Of a DNA stretch of 64,000 nucleotides, positions 1-12,380 are shown in pieces. Where the stretch lies: NCBI GenBank assembly GCA_031216445.1, contig CM062206.1, forward strand, positions 11,572,001 through 11,636,000, written 5' to 3'. A program made the position numbers and the translations under genes. Under the pieces are notes generated by a model. It was given only the letters and a program-made list of their open reading frames with translations, had not been told where the DNA came from and ran no database searches. The number at the start of each line of letters is the position of its first letter. Position 1 is the first letter of the stretch. The DNA comes from Lateolabrax maculatus (taxonomy: Eukaryota; Chordata; Actinopteri; Acropomatiformes; Lateolabracidae).

Positions 1-3000
1 CCTGGCACGATCAGCTGAGTGTCATGTCGTCTGCTTCGGCCTCGCTCTCCGTCAGGCTTCACTGTCTGATAAAGCAGTACGGCTCCTTTAGCTGAAGGAC
101 ACAACTCCGACCACAGAGGGCTGCTTCTGTCCAGCTGCAGCACCTCCTACAAATGTCAGGGACAGCAAAATGCAATCTTAACAATATTTCACAAAATGTG
201 GTGCTTTTTAGATGTTTCATGGTGTGAAACAACTTGTGTTTTGTTATATAAAACAAGTAAGCCCATTATACATCTGTAACTATAGATTACTTACTGTTCG
301 GTTGAGGAAGACAATATCGGTCGACTCATTGGCCTCTGCACCTCCTTTCCAGTACAACTTTCTGACTTCATCAGATGTCAGTGAGCAACTGAGGACACAC
401 AGAAAAAAATGACTCTACGTTACATCTTTATAAAGCCATTCTAGGCAAACATCCATCATCTCCACAAACACCTTGCATTTGTCTCACATCACAACACACA
501 TCTGCTGTCTTTCCATAATGGACCTATTTTTAATATTCTTTAATATTATCTGCAACTTTTTATGCTGCTGTCTTGGCCAGGTTGTAATTGCAATATTGGT
601 TTTCAACCTCATACATATCTGGTTAAATAAGGGTTGAATAAATTAAACATCAGACACTGTCATATTGGACTGCAGCACTCTTACAGACAATACTGCTTTT
701 CTTGAATTTAAGATAATCTTTTATATCAAGATGGCACGTACATATGTCTGATATTACCATCCCATGTAAAATAAAAATAGGTTTATTTGCATTTCTTGAT
801 ACATAAGTGAATCAGTGGCCTAAAAAGATGATCTGGGGGTTACAGTAGGTGAGTACATTTTTTTTGCTAATGTATAACCTTTTTTCTAACGTGACTGGTG
901 TTGACTGAAGAGTTTCTTGGCCATTTTCATATTATAGACCCCTAAATAGACACACAATTGCTCACAACCCCTCATTTAATACTTATTTATTTATTTAAAA
1001 AAGGACAATACAGATAGATTTCGTTACATTAAGAAAACTAAATGCGACAAACTTATCTGCAGATCCTTATCTCAGGTTAGATACGACAAAGGATAAAACA
1101 GACTGAATGTGTATGATTGTGTTGGTGATCATTTCACACAGGTATTGTAATATATATATATATATGTGGGTAAATAAAAGAATAAATCATTATAAAAATC
1201 TTCTCCCACTGATTTTAACAACATTTATCAACAATCTTTTTACTCCTCATTTTCCTGAATAACCTTTTGTGACTCCACCTTGACAACTATTGCTGTGAGG
1301 AAACAGTGCTACAGTCTATTTTAATTATTAAAACTGAAGGAACTTGTACCTGACGTAGAACTCAGCACTTGGTCTGCCGGCGCTGGTGTGATTCAGGGCG
1401 ACGCCCATCAGGACAGGCTCTCCGAGGGAGGACAGAGGAATATTCACCTGTGGACGGACAGAGGAACTGACTTTTAATTTCCAAAGAATTTATTAAGTGA
1501 ATATTAAAGATTTTAATCGTGGCTTTTTGTTCATCTTTGCTAAACAACTGGTCATGTTCAAATGCTGACCGCACTCTGACCAGTTTTAAGTGCAGTCACC
1601 AGAGTTCATCTTTAAAAACGTAATTATTTTCATTCTTTCATTTTCACACATTTTATTAATATTTTAATTAGTTAATGAGTCCTTTGAGCATTTATCTACA
1701 GATTTATTAATATATTACTAAAGGACAGGAAAAGTTTGACCTTTAACCTGTTCACACTAGTGCTGAAACAATTAATTGATTACTTGAATAAAACAAAATT
1801 AATCGTCAACCATTTTGATAATAAATGAATAATCTAATAATTTAATAACAAAGAAAATCCAAATATTTGCTTGTTCCAACTTCCCAAATGTGAGTATTTG
1901 ATGCTTTTCTTTGTCTTTTGTGATAGTAAACTGAATACTTTTGGGTTTTGGACATTTGGTCGGACAAAACGAGTGATTTGAAGATGCCTGGGGACATTTT
2001 TCACTATTTTCTGACATTTTGCAGACCAAATCATTAACCAATTGATAAAAAAATAATCAACGTATTAACTGATTACAAAAAATCGAATTCATTTCAGCCA
2101 TAATTTAGTATAGGAGTGAAAAATCTGGTCATTTATTAAGTTATCAGCTCTTAGTAGCACCTTACAGACACAAAAAAAAAGATTCAAACCCACCTCATCT
2201 CTGATCTCAGCGCACACAGACGAGAACAGCTCTGAGACGACGGGCCTCTGCTGCATCATGCTCACACTGATCTGGTCCTCACACACCGCCCGACCCAGAC
2301 GCTCACACACCACCTGAGGAGAGCAGCGACGGTATAAATAACACATCAAGCATCATTACATTAGTGACACTTCGTTCCTCCTCACCTTTGGCTCTGGGTG
2401 ACCTCCGGGGATGTCCAGGAGCCCCCCTGCCTCTGCCACCCTCTGGCTCCTCCTGATGAACACCACCTGACCGTCGTCTGTACACAGGACGCCGCCCACA
2501 CCCAGAGGCTGAGCCAGCAGCGCCTGGGGATCATTGAACTCCACCTCTCCGCGCCGACGGAGCTCTGCCACTCGACGCGACCAGTTTGTTCCCAGGTAGT
2601 CCTTGTAGCATGTAAGGCCCAGTCTCAGGGTGAGGAGCGGCCCGGCCTCTTGGTCGTCTGCGTTTCTGTCAGAGTGTGAGGGGAGTTCAGCTGTAATGCC
2701 CTGAGGTCCTCCGCATTCACAAGGGGAGGAGGCTTGTGACGATGTCTCGTTGATGACACTATCTACACGCTCTACCTGATTTTGGTCAAAACTGTTCTGA
2801 GCAGCGTCATGCATTTGCCTGCTGTGTAACTCCCCTTCCTGCTCCTCTGCATGGTCTAAGACGGGGCTGTGGGGTGCATGGGGGCGGGCTGGGTGTTTAG
2901 GAGAAACAGGGGATGATGAGGCAAGCGTGGGAGAAGCCAAGCAGAAAGAGTGCAGTCTGAATTTAGAGCCGTTGAAAAGCCACGGCTCCTTGGACACCCG

Positions 3001-3388
3001 CTCTGTCCACACCTCCTCTATTTGATGCTCCAGAGCCGGATCTGTCTGCCTGTTAAATCTGGGAAGAGGGTTACTGCAATTCAATTTTGCCCAATGTCAA
3101 ACTACTGTATTGAAGGATACAGCTTGTGTAATTCTATTCTTCCTTGGAAAGCCTTATACATTGAGTGCCATTGGTGATCAAAGGGATTTTGATTCTTTCT
3201 ATCCCAATATGTATATCACATGTTTGAGTCAGTGTGTTGTTAAGTAGAAAGGCCTTATAATTAAATACCTCTGTGGTTCAGAGGCCTGATTTATGTTTCT
3301 ACCTTTCAGAGAGCTCCACTTGCACCTGAGGCTCCAGCAGCCCCCTCCACGCTGCACAGTGCAGGAGCACAGACACCTCCGAGTCCAT
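1..3388 (-). CDS. nudt22: NUDT22, UDP-sugar Nudix-type hydrolase (3' end outside the window)
   Basis: Coding exons on the minus strand, 5' to 3': 3388-3303, 3058-2386, 2313-2194, 1447-1350, 388-295 and 146-1 (open at the window edge, no stop seen). All have GT-AG borders and the phases join in frame, giving about 405 residues. Recognised by family blocks: MDSEV start (human MDPEV), PWLFNGSKFRLHS, LGLTCYKDYLGTNWS, a DIPGGHPEP block, SELFSSVCAEIRDEV in the Nudix-like helix, HTSAGRPSAEFYV, and LCPSAKGAVLLY near the end. Human NUDT22 hydrolyses UDP-glucose/UDP-galactose to the sugar 1-phosphate and UMP. As in the family, the Nudix box is degenerate, with SE in place of the usual RE. Residues of about 72-168 are a Ser/Pro/Glu-rich stretch roughly 90 residues longer than in human. 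Another ATG lies one codon upstream at 3391; the second has the better context and matches the family start. Confidence 0.93.
1759..2100 (+). repeat. Dispersed 'GCTGAAAC' MITE-like element, copy 1 (NUDT22 intron)
   Basis: An AT-rich, non-coding element of about 340 bp begins with a GTGCTGAAACAATTAATTGA-type end and finishes with ATTTCAGCC, so the ends are short inverted repeats. The internal block around 1920-1990 (TTTGGGTTTTGGAC, TTGGTCGGACAAAA) recurs in degenerate form in copies near 13550-13893 (opposite orientation) and 46839-47186. I recognise it as a common teleost non-autonomous DNA transposon type. It lies in the NUDT22 intron between exons 3 and 4. Confidence 0.7.
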
Positions 3389-4860
3389 CATCTCTCTGTG
3401 CGGATTATCATGAGTCTTCACTCGCACTTCTGTAATCGTCATGCAAAAATAAATACAAAGTGTGAACATATATATATATATATATATTAAGGTAACAAAA
3501 TGCACATGAAAGAAACAGAAGCTATACACATGATGTAAAGAGCTGAATCTGTGTCCAGATCAGGAAGTTATACTTCTTCTGACCTCTACCTCCACTCCTC
3601 AAACACAGACACGCCAACAACACACATACTGAGAGATTAGAGGAGGGCAGCAGGAGTCAGTGTGACAAGTGATCAGTAACTCCAAAACAGTCAAACTCCC
3701 AAACTCAAACAATGCACAGTACAATCGAAGAAAAAAAACCATACAATGAGCTGAATTTAACTACAGGTGTTTGGTTTACTGTTTATTTTACCTTTAAAAC
3801 AGCAACAACTTAAATACAGCTTTTTGAAAGCAGAGATAATGCAAACAGTTTAGGTCTGTGAAAAGAGACAAAATGAGACAAAAATCTAATAATGGCAGTT
3901 TTCTTTCCTCTGGAAGTTAGTGAACGGGATCACGTGGATCACACAGATTGGACTAACTTAACGATATTACTTCGAGTAACTTAAGTTTCTCTTAACACTG
4001 TAAACTGTTGCGACTGCCCAAGTAATTGACAACTTCAGTGACGAACAACTTCCAGTTCATCCTGCAGCTGTGCACACACGGAAGTGTAGATCACGGATTA
4101 TTATGTAATTATGATTTTGTAAAACGATACTGCAGCCAGTGTTCAGTGTAACATTACTACAGAGGCCTGATCAACTAATATATCCTGTCAAACGTTGCAG
4201 GAGTTTTATCTTACCTTCCTAGGTGGGAGCAGGCTGTAGTTTCTTCCTCTTTTCTTGACAGATGGTTAAACGTGTTCATTATCTCCACCCAGAGACCAAG
4301 AGTCCGCACTGCAGCTCTCTGAATATGTCACATCACAAAGCTGTCTTACTCAATATTGTTACAATGATAATTACACTGATAAGCTTTAGGACATTGCATA
4401 AATCCTATATTTCACCTCACCTCAACAGATCCGTGCAGGCGCGTGTTTGTGTTTGTGTTTGTGTTGCGCTTCCGATCCTGATCAAAATAAAAATCCGGTA
4501 CTACAAAGAAAGCACCACTGTAAAAATACTGTAAGTAAAAACTATTTTTTTTAATACATTATATATTGTTTATCCAAATAAATGACGCTTTAATAGAATT
4601 TAGGCTTATTTGTGCTATATAACCATTGCCACAAAAAAAGGTCAGGTAATATAGTTACACTTTTATCATTTATTATTGTGTTGTCTGCTCAGTTTAATTA
4701 TTATTATGGTAACAAACAGTCTATACTATATGAGGCATGGTCACTATAATATGCTGTAGAGGTGGGGGGGAAACGGCGCTTTATTTTGAAGGGGATGCCT
4801 CTGGTTTCCGGCTGGGCGGCCCCTCAGTGCAGCTGCTGTTATGAAACTGAGCTCCGCTGG
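3389..4860. promoter_or_regulatory. Shared upstream region between NUDT22 and DNAJC4
   Basis: No coding exon is visible here. On the minus strand a good splice donor (AAG|GTAAGA, near 4212-4217) could end a non-coding first exon of NUDT22 that joins an acceptor just upstream of the start codon exon; this is inference. A GC-rich stretch at about 4790-5060 is the likely DNAJC4 promoter and first exon. A (TA)n microsatellite sits at 3471-3487. The rest is unremarkable AT-rich sequence. Confidence 0.45.
4790..4859 (+). other. dnajc4: Probable non-coding first exon of DNAJC4
   Basis: A GC-rich segment ends in a donor (GCTG|GTATGT at 4860) and could splice to the strong acceptor at 5930 before the first coding exon. 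An ATG at 4841 in this piece would give, after splicing, a nine-codon upstream reading frame ending in TGA at 5939-5941, before the main ATG at 5964. The transcription start is not determined. Confidence 0.4.
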
Positions 4861-5963
4861 TATGTCACTTTTTCCTCCGTTTAACCGCTGAACCTGTACC
4901 TGTTTCACGTCCGCAGCGTAGTTTGGTGTTTGTCGTCCGTCCGTCGCCGGACACCGCGCGTTGAATCAGGTTTTCTGTCGGCGGAGACACATAATGGCTG
5001 CCGGGCGTTAGCTCTGCAGGACAAAGTGTCCCAGCAGGAGACACGGACCTCCATCACCTGAGCGGCTGATTTAAAACAGTGATTCATGCACACAGCCGGC
5101 AGACAGCTGCTGGAGCAGCTAATGAAAGCTTTTAATCCAAAGTGTGTGAAACTAACTCTAAAACTAAAACTATTGAAGGAGGCCGAACAGGTGAATCACA
5201 GTAGTTTCTGCAGACAGTAAGACCTGGGACCAGCTGGCAGTGCTGGGTTTGTCACTGTCCTTTAAAACTGATTCACTCACCTCGTCCCCTGTTGTTGTCC
5301 TGAGGTCACGTGTCAACTGACTTTGTGTGTGGGGGGGGGCTGCTGATCTCATCAGGTTCAATGGAAACACACTGAGAGGTAAAAACAGGAAAGAGCATGG
5401 CTTAAAACTCTAGTTTTACCAACATGTTTTCAGGATAAATGGTTTGGTCGACACGGACACAACATGTAATCAGTTTCAATGACACATGCAGCAGGTTACA
5501 TATCATTGGCACACGCAGTGTACAGTGCATTTTAGGAGTATTTCGCTTATTGGTCGTAGTGCAGTCTGGAGATAAAGGTCAGACAATCCATACAATTCAT
5601 TTCATTGACATTTGAAATCCAGTTGTCCATGATTGGGGGAATTGCCTGCTGTCATTACCGTGTACAGTTATTTTAAATGGAATTTGCCTAACTATATTGT
5701 GACAAAAAAGTAATTAACTTCTATGTCAAATAATTAAATTATCTCTTTGGTGATCTCTTATTAATATGGTGGGATTAACAGACAATTTGTATACTCAAAA
5801 GTGCTACGTAAAAATATTTAAAATGCTGTGAGGTTTGAGTCTGGAGTCCACTTAGTCATTAATATTTTGTCTATTTATATTTTGTAACGTCTCCCTGTTT
5901 CTGATGTTAACATCTGTCCTGTCTGTGCAGGTCCTCAGTGAGGAAGTCCATTCATTCTCCATC

Positions 5964-8427
5964 ATGCAGTTGGAGGCTCAGCTGCGTCTATGTCAGAGTT
6001 GTCTTTGGTGCTGCAAGAGTGGTCTGCGGCTGCTTTCCCAGAGCTATGCACTTAGGTAGACTTTCTGTCTGTGTGTGTGTGTGTGTGTTGAATTTAATCA
6101 GAATGATTGAAAACAACTTAGTGTTTGTGTTTATGTCCACCGCTTCTGATTCTGATTCTGATTCTTTGTACAGGTCTGAAATCCTGTTTGGTTTTGAGTT
6201 CTTTGCTTTCTCACCACAGAAAAGCTGTGAACCACTACGACCTCCTGGGAGTCAAATCCGACGCCAGCTTGGAGGAAATAAAAAATGCGTTTTTTGACAA
6301 ATCTAAGAAGGTAGGGTCCTCATTTGTTAACAAGCTGTGCATTTAAAGACACTGTGTGGCCACATGAGGGCAGCCTTTCACAGTCAAGGTTTACTTTTTC
6401 AAACTGTTCCCACAGTGGCTGTTTGTTTTTATGTTGTGGTTCCCAGTGTAAATAAGGATGCGCATGTGTATTTACCTTGTGGTTCTGGCGTAATTGAGGG
6501 GTGAGACAACTTACAGAAAGAAAACATGGTTCTGAGTGCAGACCATACATATGCATGCTCGTTTAACGGAGAAAGTAAGAACATTTTTGTGTGTTGATGC
6601 AAGCGTACATGTCCAGATAAGGGTATTAGAGTATTCATTAGTTGGTTTGCTCAGTTGACCTCATCACTGTAACCGATCCACTCATCATGCAGATGCACCC
6701 GGACAGCGATCCATCCAACCCAACGCTGCACGGCCAGTTTGTGGAGCTGAATGAGGCCTACCGAGTGCTGAGCAAGGACCTGAGCAGGAAGGAGTACGAC
6801 TTCAAAATCAGACAACCGTACAGTGGGGGCCAGGCTTTCAGATCCAACTCCAGTCACACCAGCTACAGAGCCAGGTGAAGATACACTGTCTGTCAGTGTG
6901 TGCTTATTAGTCTTATGTAACCTGACCTTCCTCCACGCTCTTTAACAATGTTAGTGTGCGGACAAGAAAGACAATTCGCTGATGTTCTTCTGCGGCAAGA
7001 AGACATGAATTTAATTTTAAAATGATGCCCTTGTGGGCTAGTTTTTGCTTGCTGTAACATTCTCAATAGAATAACATTCTTCCCAAGAAGAAAGAAACAA
7101 CTGAAACCTGAAGCGCTACATTAACACTGACTGAAGGAGGAATCTCTGTACTTTCCCAAGAAGGAAAACCACTCTGCAATTATTGGCCAGAAATTAAAAT
7201 GTAAATTTAATTTTCTAGATAATCCAGAATGGAGGTGCTGCATAGTTTGAGGTTTCAGGTTATGTTCAACATTGAGCACAGGTCTAGAAACTGTGTGTTT
7301 CTGCGCAAAAGCTTTGTGCAATTGCATTTTTTTTAACATCTCAAGTTGTCCTAGTTTGTGAGGAAAAAAAACAAAAATCAGTGCGATTGTACTGTTTGTA
7401 ACATTTGTATCATGTGTCCCACCTCTGTTTTGAATGTCACCAATCACGATCCTTGTTCAACTACTTTGCCATCAGTACGGATACCCAGGAGAACAATCGT
7501 TACTGGGAGCAGTTTCATCACTCTCAGGCACAGGAGATGACGGCAGAGGAGTGGCAGAGGAGGAGGAGGAGGAACTACCGCCTGGTGGGCTACTGCGCCA
7601 TCACTATCTTGCTCAGCATTGGAGCCCACGTAGTCTTCTTCAGGTAATAAACGGGCACACGATACTTACTTTGACTTTTTTTGTGATCAACTTTTAGATA
7701 GAAGATAAATAGAAGATTTAAATTATGTAACAATGAAGTATGTAACAGGTTAAAATTATTATTTTTACTCCATATTAGAATCTTCTTCTATCTGTTTCCT
7801 GACTTCATGTTTTCCTCTCATTGCTCTTTCTTTGCTATACATTCATAACCAGATGAATGGGATTGTTTGAGGACATGGCATTGTGCCATGTGTCTAAGCA
7901 CAACCTCATGGCTTGTGGCCCTGTATTTATTTTCACACAGCGACTTGTTGCCACTTCTGTTTGTGGAGATTCACTTCTTTGTGATGTGAAGAGCTGTTAT
8001 AACAGCTGTGCAAACTCACAAATACAACTGAGCATACAGAGTGCCTGCGGAGCAATGATGTTATTTAGGGTAAACCAAGTGATTTTGTGAACTTAACTCA
8101 AGTGCTTCCTTCGACTCTTTCAGGAAACTGGAGGAAGTTCACAATACCTTCATGGATGAGAAAGATCGAGTCATCACAGAAATTTATAATGAATCCAAAG
8201 AAAGGGCCAGGTGAGTCCTTTAAAGTAATTTGTGTTTTTCTTTGGTTTGATTGCACATTTTGCTGCTGACAGTAAATTTGGGTTTTGTGCTGCTTGAATA
8301 TCTAAAGGTGTCTTCTGTGCTGTTTCCCAGGGTCAACGGTTTTAAGAAACAGACAGAAATCCTGCGGCAGAAACATGCCGATTTTCTTGAGAAATACAAA
8401 ATCCGCAACAATGGAGAGGACAAGTAG
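5964..8427 (+). CDS. dnajc4: DNAJC4, membrane-anchored DnaJ (Hsp40) co-chaperone
   Basis: Six coding exons: 5964-6055, 6220-6310, 6693-6874, 7476-7643, 8124-8210 and 8331-8427, all GT-AG and in phase, encoding 238 residues. The J domain occupies about residues 34-100 and starts NHYDLLGV; it carries the Hsp70-stimulating HPD tripeptide at residues 63-65 and FVELNEAYRVLS after it. A single hydrophobic segment at about 157-177 (YRLVGYCAITILLSIGAHVVF) follows a run of five arginines. A KLEEVHNTFMDEKDRVITEIYNE tail matches the human DNAJC4 tail (about 241 aa) closely. It presumably recruits Hsp70 to a membrane; its substrates are not well known. A poly(A) signal lies at 9045. In human it sits between VEGFB and NUDT22, supporting the call. 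Confidence 0.95.
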
Positions 8428-10259
8428 GAGAGCCTCCAACTGTGCCAGGTGTTGATGAATGAACTGCCAGCAGGGGGAAGGCGGCAGGCTGAATGTGATG
8501 CTAGTTTTAGGATTTTAAATTTTTTGTCCGTGTTCGTCCTCAGCTGAGGGCTTGAAGACACACAGAACACGGGTGTGATGTTGGAGGGTTTCATCTGGTC
8601 ATACAAGTGTTTCTTCATGATCAAGCTGAACTGAATATCAGATTGGACTGGTCTGCTCAAGCATTTATAGTTGGTGGAATATTTGAAGTGATGTGACTGT
8701 CACATGGATCCAGCTACAGTATGAGCACGAACCTCTCTGAGCCATAACGAACACTGTTAAACTGCCTCGAGTGAACTCACAGGAATATGTTATCTATTGG
8801 CCCCAGTTCTGTGTTAGAGGTACACAACAAGCAGTGAATCAATGCCAGATGACCGATGATAAGTTGATCACGTCAAGATGAGACGGACTAACTGTGATCC
8901 CAATATGTTTCTTGCGGAAAGAAACTTACATTAATTAATCATATCTCAGGTTGCACACAAGAGGACGCTGTATAATGTTCTGTTGGGTTTGATGAGACTC
9001 TTCGGGGAAATGATTGAGGGTGGTGCAAAGTTAAAGGTTTCAGTAATAAAGGTTTTCCAAGCAAACATGCTACTATACCTATTTAGTATTCACAGTTATG
9101 GATCTTAACTCCTCATTGATCCCTCTGTTGTCCCTGTGTGTTACTATAGAAATGCAACATTTGCATATCCAGCCAACGCATAATAAAAGGTTCTCCATTC
9201 GTTAGAAATTAAATCTATAAAAGATCAATATTATGATTTGAAAAGACACTGAGACATTTATTTATATTAAAACTATTGTAATAGTATTGAGACTATTATA
9301 AAGTGCAACTTGAATGTAAAGATGGTTCATAATTACAGACAAAAGTTCACTGGGTATTTCAACATGCAGGGCCAACATTTACCATTTTGCCTGTTTTTAG
9401 ATTTGTATGTTTTTAGATTTTAGGGATTGTAGTCGTTCTTCTCTTTTTTGACTGCCTTACCTCTTTTCTGAAGGGATGTCCAAGATAAATAATTAAAAGA
9501 TCAACTTTTTCTCATCATTCATTACATCCAGTTTGTTTCGCCTCTCATTCACACATGCTTTGGTTCTGCTTTTTGTAATACAGAACAGATTACGGACACG
9601 TACGTTTTAGATTATTTTGAGAAAGAAAATCCTTTTAAAAGTTTAACCATTTTCACGATGCCTTTCTACAGTGATTCATCTCCACTGACTGGATCAGACC
9701 TCCAGATGCAGACAGACCTTTTAATGAGCAACCACGCAGATGAGTCAGTACTGATAATTATTTATCTGCCCTACTTCAGAATTCAGAGGTTTATTTTCCA
9801 TTATCTCAGTGGTCAGAATGTGTGAATTTGAACTGCTCTTTTAAACTTCTAATCTCACAATTGGAGCTGCACATGTGATTGTCTGAAAACTGACTTTACA
9901 GATACAGCACATAGTGTGTTTATTTGCATATTTACATTCACATGAAAGTTAGGAAACATTTCATAAGAACATCCTGGGTACACAACATTTGTTTGTTGGT
10001 GACATCATGGAAAAGAGGCCCGGTTTCTGTTTTTTTTTTTTTTTTTAAGAAACATTTGAACTGAATTTTAGAAATCCCAGAACTACCATGTGAAGTTTGT
10101 TCTTTAAGAGAAGAAGCCTTTTCCTTGTCCACAGACTTCAGGGGGAGATAACATATCCCTGCATAGCTTACAGACACCCTCACCCTCATGTGGCGTGTGA
10201 GTGGCCTGTCATAACCCAAACACACCATAATGACTGAGATTCTGGTGTCAGCATGCCTC

Positions 10260-10297
<38 letters not shown>

Positions 10298-12380
10298 CAC
10301 ACGCACACAGATGTCACATGAGAGAGGCAGATACAGTACTGCACAGGAAAACCAGCTATGAAGACAGTTTTAATTGACTTTTATCTTCAGTTTAATGATC
10401 TGCAGAGGAAAAGTGTGTCAAATCATGCACTGGAATAATGCTCTGTGTGTGTGACATGTGTGCCTTCTGATTTATTGTTTGGAAAAAACAATTGATAGTG
10501 ATATGGAGTGGAAAAATAAATACTTGATAACAAATTGACCCTCAGACTGCCTTACTTGATGTGATTCTGTCCTGAGAAAACATTTGAGATAATTGATTGA
10601 GTTGATAGGAGACAGCGAAACTGTCTAATTTACATAATCTGGCACTGTGTTCACATTTAGTCTCAACATAAAATGAAATCTAATAATATTTCCCCAATAT
10701 TTTGCAGCTGACCTTCTGTGCACCGACTAAAAGACTTTCCATGTTACACAAGCAATTCATTGAAATGAATGCACTGAAAGTCCCTGTTTTGGCTATAATT
10801 AGCTCCAGAAATAGCCTTTTCCTTGCAAATGATTTAATATTAGGAGAATTTATTAGGACATTATTAAGAAGTTACAGACTCATAAAAAAGGTGATTCATA
10901 ATTTTATGACCTGACATGAATCTTTGACACAGCCTTCTTCACACTGCCAGGAATACAAATAAATATGAATACTGATTATTTTGTCCAACCAACAGTCCAA
11001 AACCAAGTATATTCAGTTTAATACCATAGAGAAAGAAGACAGTTTTTCTCAAAGCATGCTTAAATTATTATTCAGTTATCAAAAGGTGCAGATAATTTAC
11101 TGTCAATCAATTTATCAATGAATCGACCAATTGTTTCAGCTCTTTAAATACAAGAATCAAGCAGAAAATCTAAACTGAAACCCCAAATTTTCCACAAACA
11201 CTAAGGAGGGCTTGACCTCAGTGTCCTCAGTGGCAGCCACAGCCGCGTTGCCCACTTGCAAGGGGCCCCTGGAGGGCCCCCGACTCCCCCACTTTGGGAC
11301 CAATGGAGACGCTGCACCTGCATCCAGTGCGCCTGTCCCGTGTGGAAAAAGTTGGCAGCGCAGTGGTTACGCTGCGTGCGTCTCAAGGGCAAAGGAAACG
11401 AGGAGACCGATCACAACAACTAATGAAGACTCCTACCTCTCCAGACCTCTCCGCCTGTCTGCCTGCCTGTCTGTCTGCGGGCTGCCCGGCCGCCCTGCCG
11501 CCCTGCTGCAGCTGCACTGCCATGTCGCTGGAGGATGTTATTCTGCTCATATTTATAAGAGGATAGAAAAAAAAAAAAAAAAAAAAAAAAGAGGCGAAGA
11601 TGCGCCTGGAGAGGAAACGTCACATTTTCTGTGGGAGCGACAGTGTGGAGAGACCTTGACCGAGCCGGGCAGCGGGGTATGCGGCACTGTCCCTCCGCAC
11701 GTCGGGCCGAAGCTCGGATCTTTACCGGATAAACGTCCTATAAGTGGATGACGTGATTTTCCCCCCCCCAGCCGCACAGAGGTTTTTTTTTTTTTTGTGT
11801 GATCGCACCACGTTCAGTCGGAAATCTGGATGATCCTCCAGTGACGCCGCACCGGACCCCCACACCGGCTTCATGGGATCAGGACCGATACGCTGGCGGT
11901 GCCCTGAAATAGCTGCATGTAGGGAGGCATCACTCAAAGTTTAAACAAGTCTCATCCAAATTTCTGGATTTTAGGGGTTAAGGAGCCACGGTTAAATATT
12001 GAATTACTCTGTCTACATGGTAAAATTACTGGTTATTTTATCGGGAGCGTCTCACTGATCCAGAGAATATAACAAACTATCACTGGAGTTCAGGTGGGGG
12101 AATAGACTCCTGCTGTAGTTTAGACATTAAATCTCAAACGCAACAAGATAAAGTTAGAAAAGAAAAAAGAAAAAAAAAAACCACCGAGGATGCCACCCTG
12201 GGCGTCCTTTCAAGGCAGGGAGGCTGGAGAATGAACGCGGGGTTTCTGCGTCTTTAATCGGACACAGAGGCGACGGAAGGACAAGCCACCTTCTTTTTGC
12301 TTTTGTCTATTTTTTTTTTTTTTTTTTGGATTGGTCCAAAAAAAAAATATTTTTTTGCGTGCCCCTTGGACTCCTGCACA
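8428..12380. other. DNAJC4 3' UTR, spacer and VEGFB 5' leader region
   Basis: No coding exon recognised. 8428 to about 9060 is the likely DNAJC4 3' UTR. 9200-11150 is AT-rich spacer with a (CA)n run (10263-10308) and a fragment of the GCTGAAAC element family near 11080-11147. From about 11200 to 12380 the sequence is GC-richer with poly(A) tracts (24 A at 11567-11590) and poly(T) and poly(C) tracts; this is probably the VEGFB promoter and 5' leader. The open frames here show no family similarity. Confidence 0.5.
9045..9050 (+). terminator. dnajc4: Poly(A) signal AATAAA, DNAJC4
   Basis: Canonical AATAAA about 620 bases after the DNAJC4 stop, in a non-coding 3' region. Another AATAAA lies at 9182-9187, so either could be used. 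Confidence 0.5.

Noticed and set aside
11212..11751. Plus-strand frame of 179 codons upstream of VEGFB
   Set aside because: It runs through a poly(A) tract, is low-complexity and lacks family similarity; read as promoter/5' leader.
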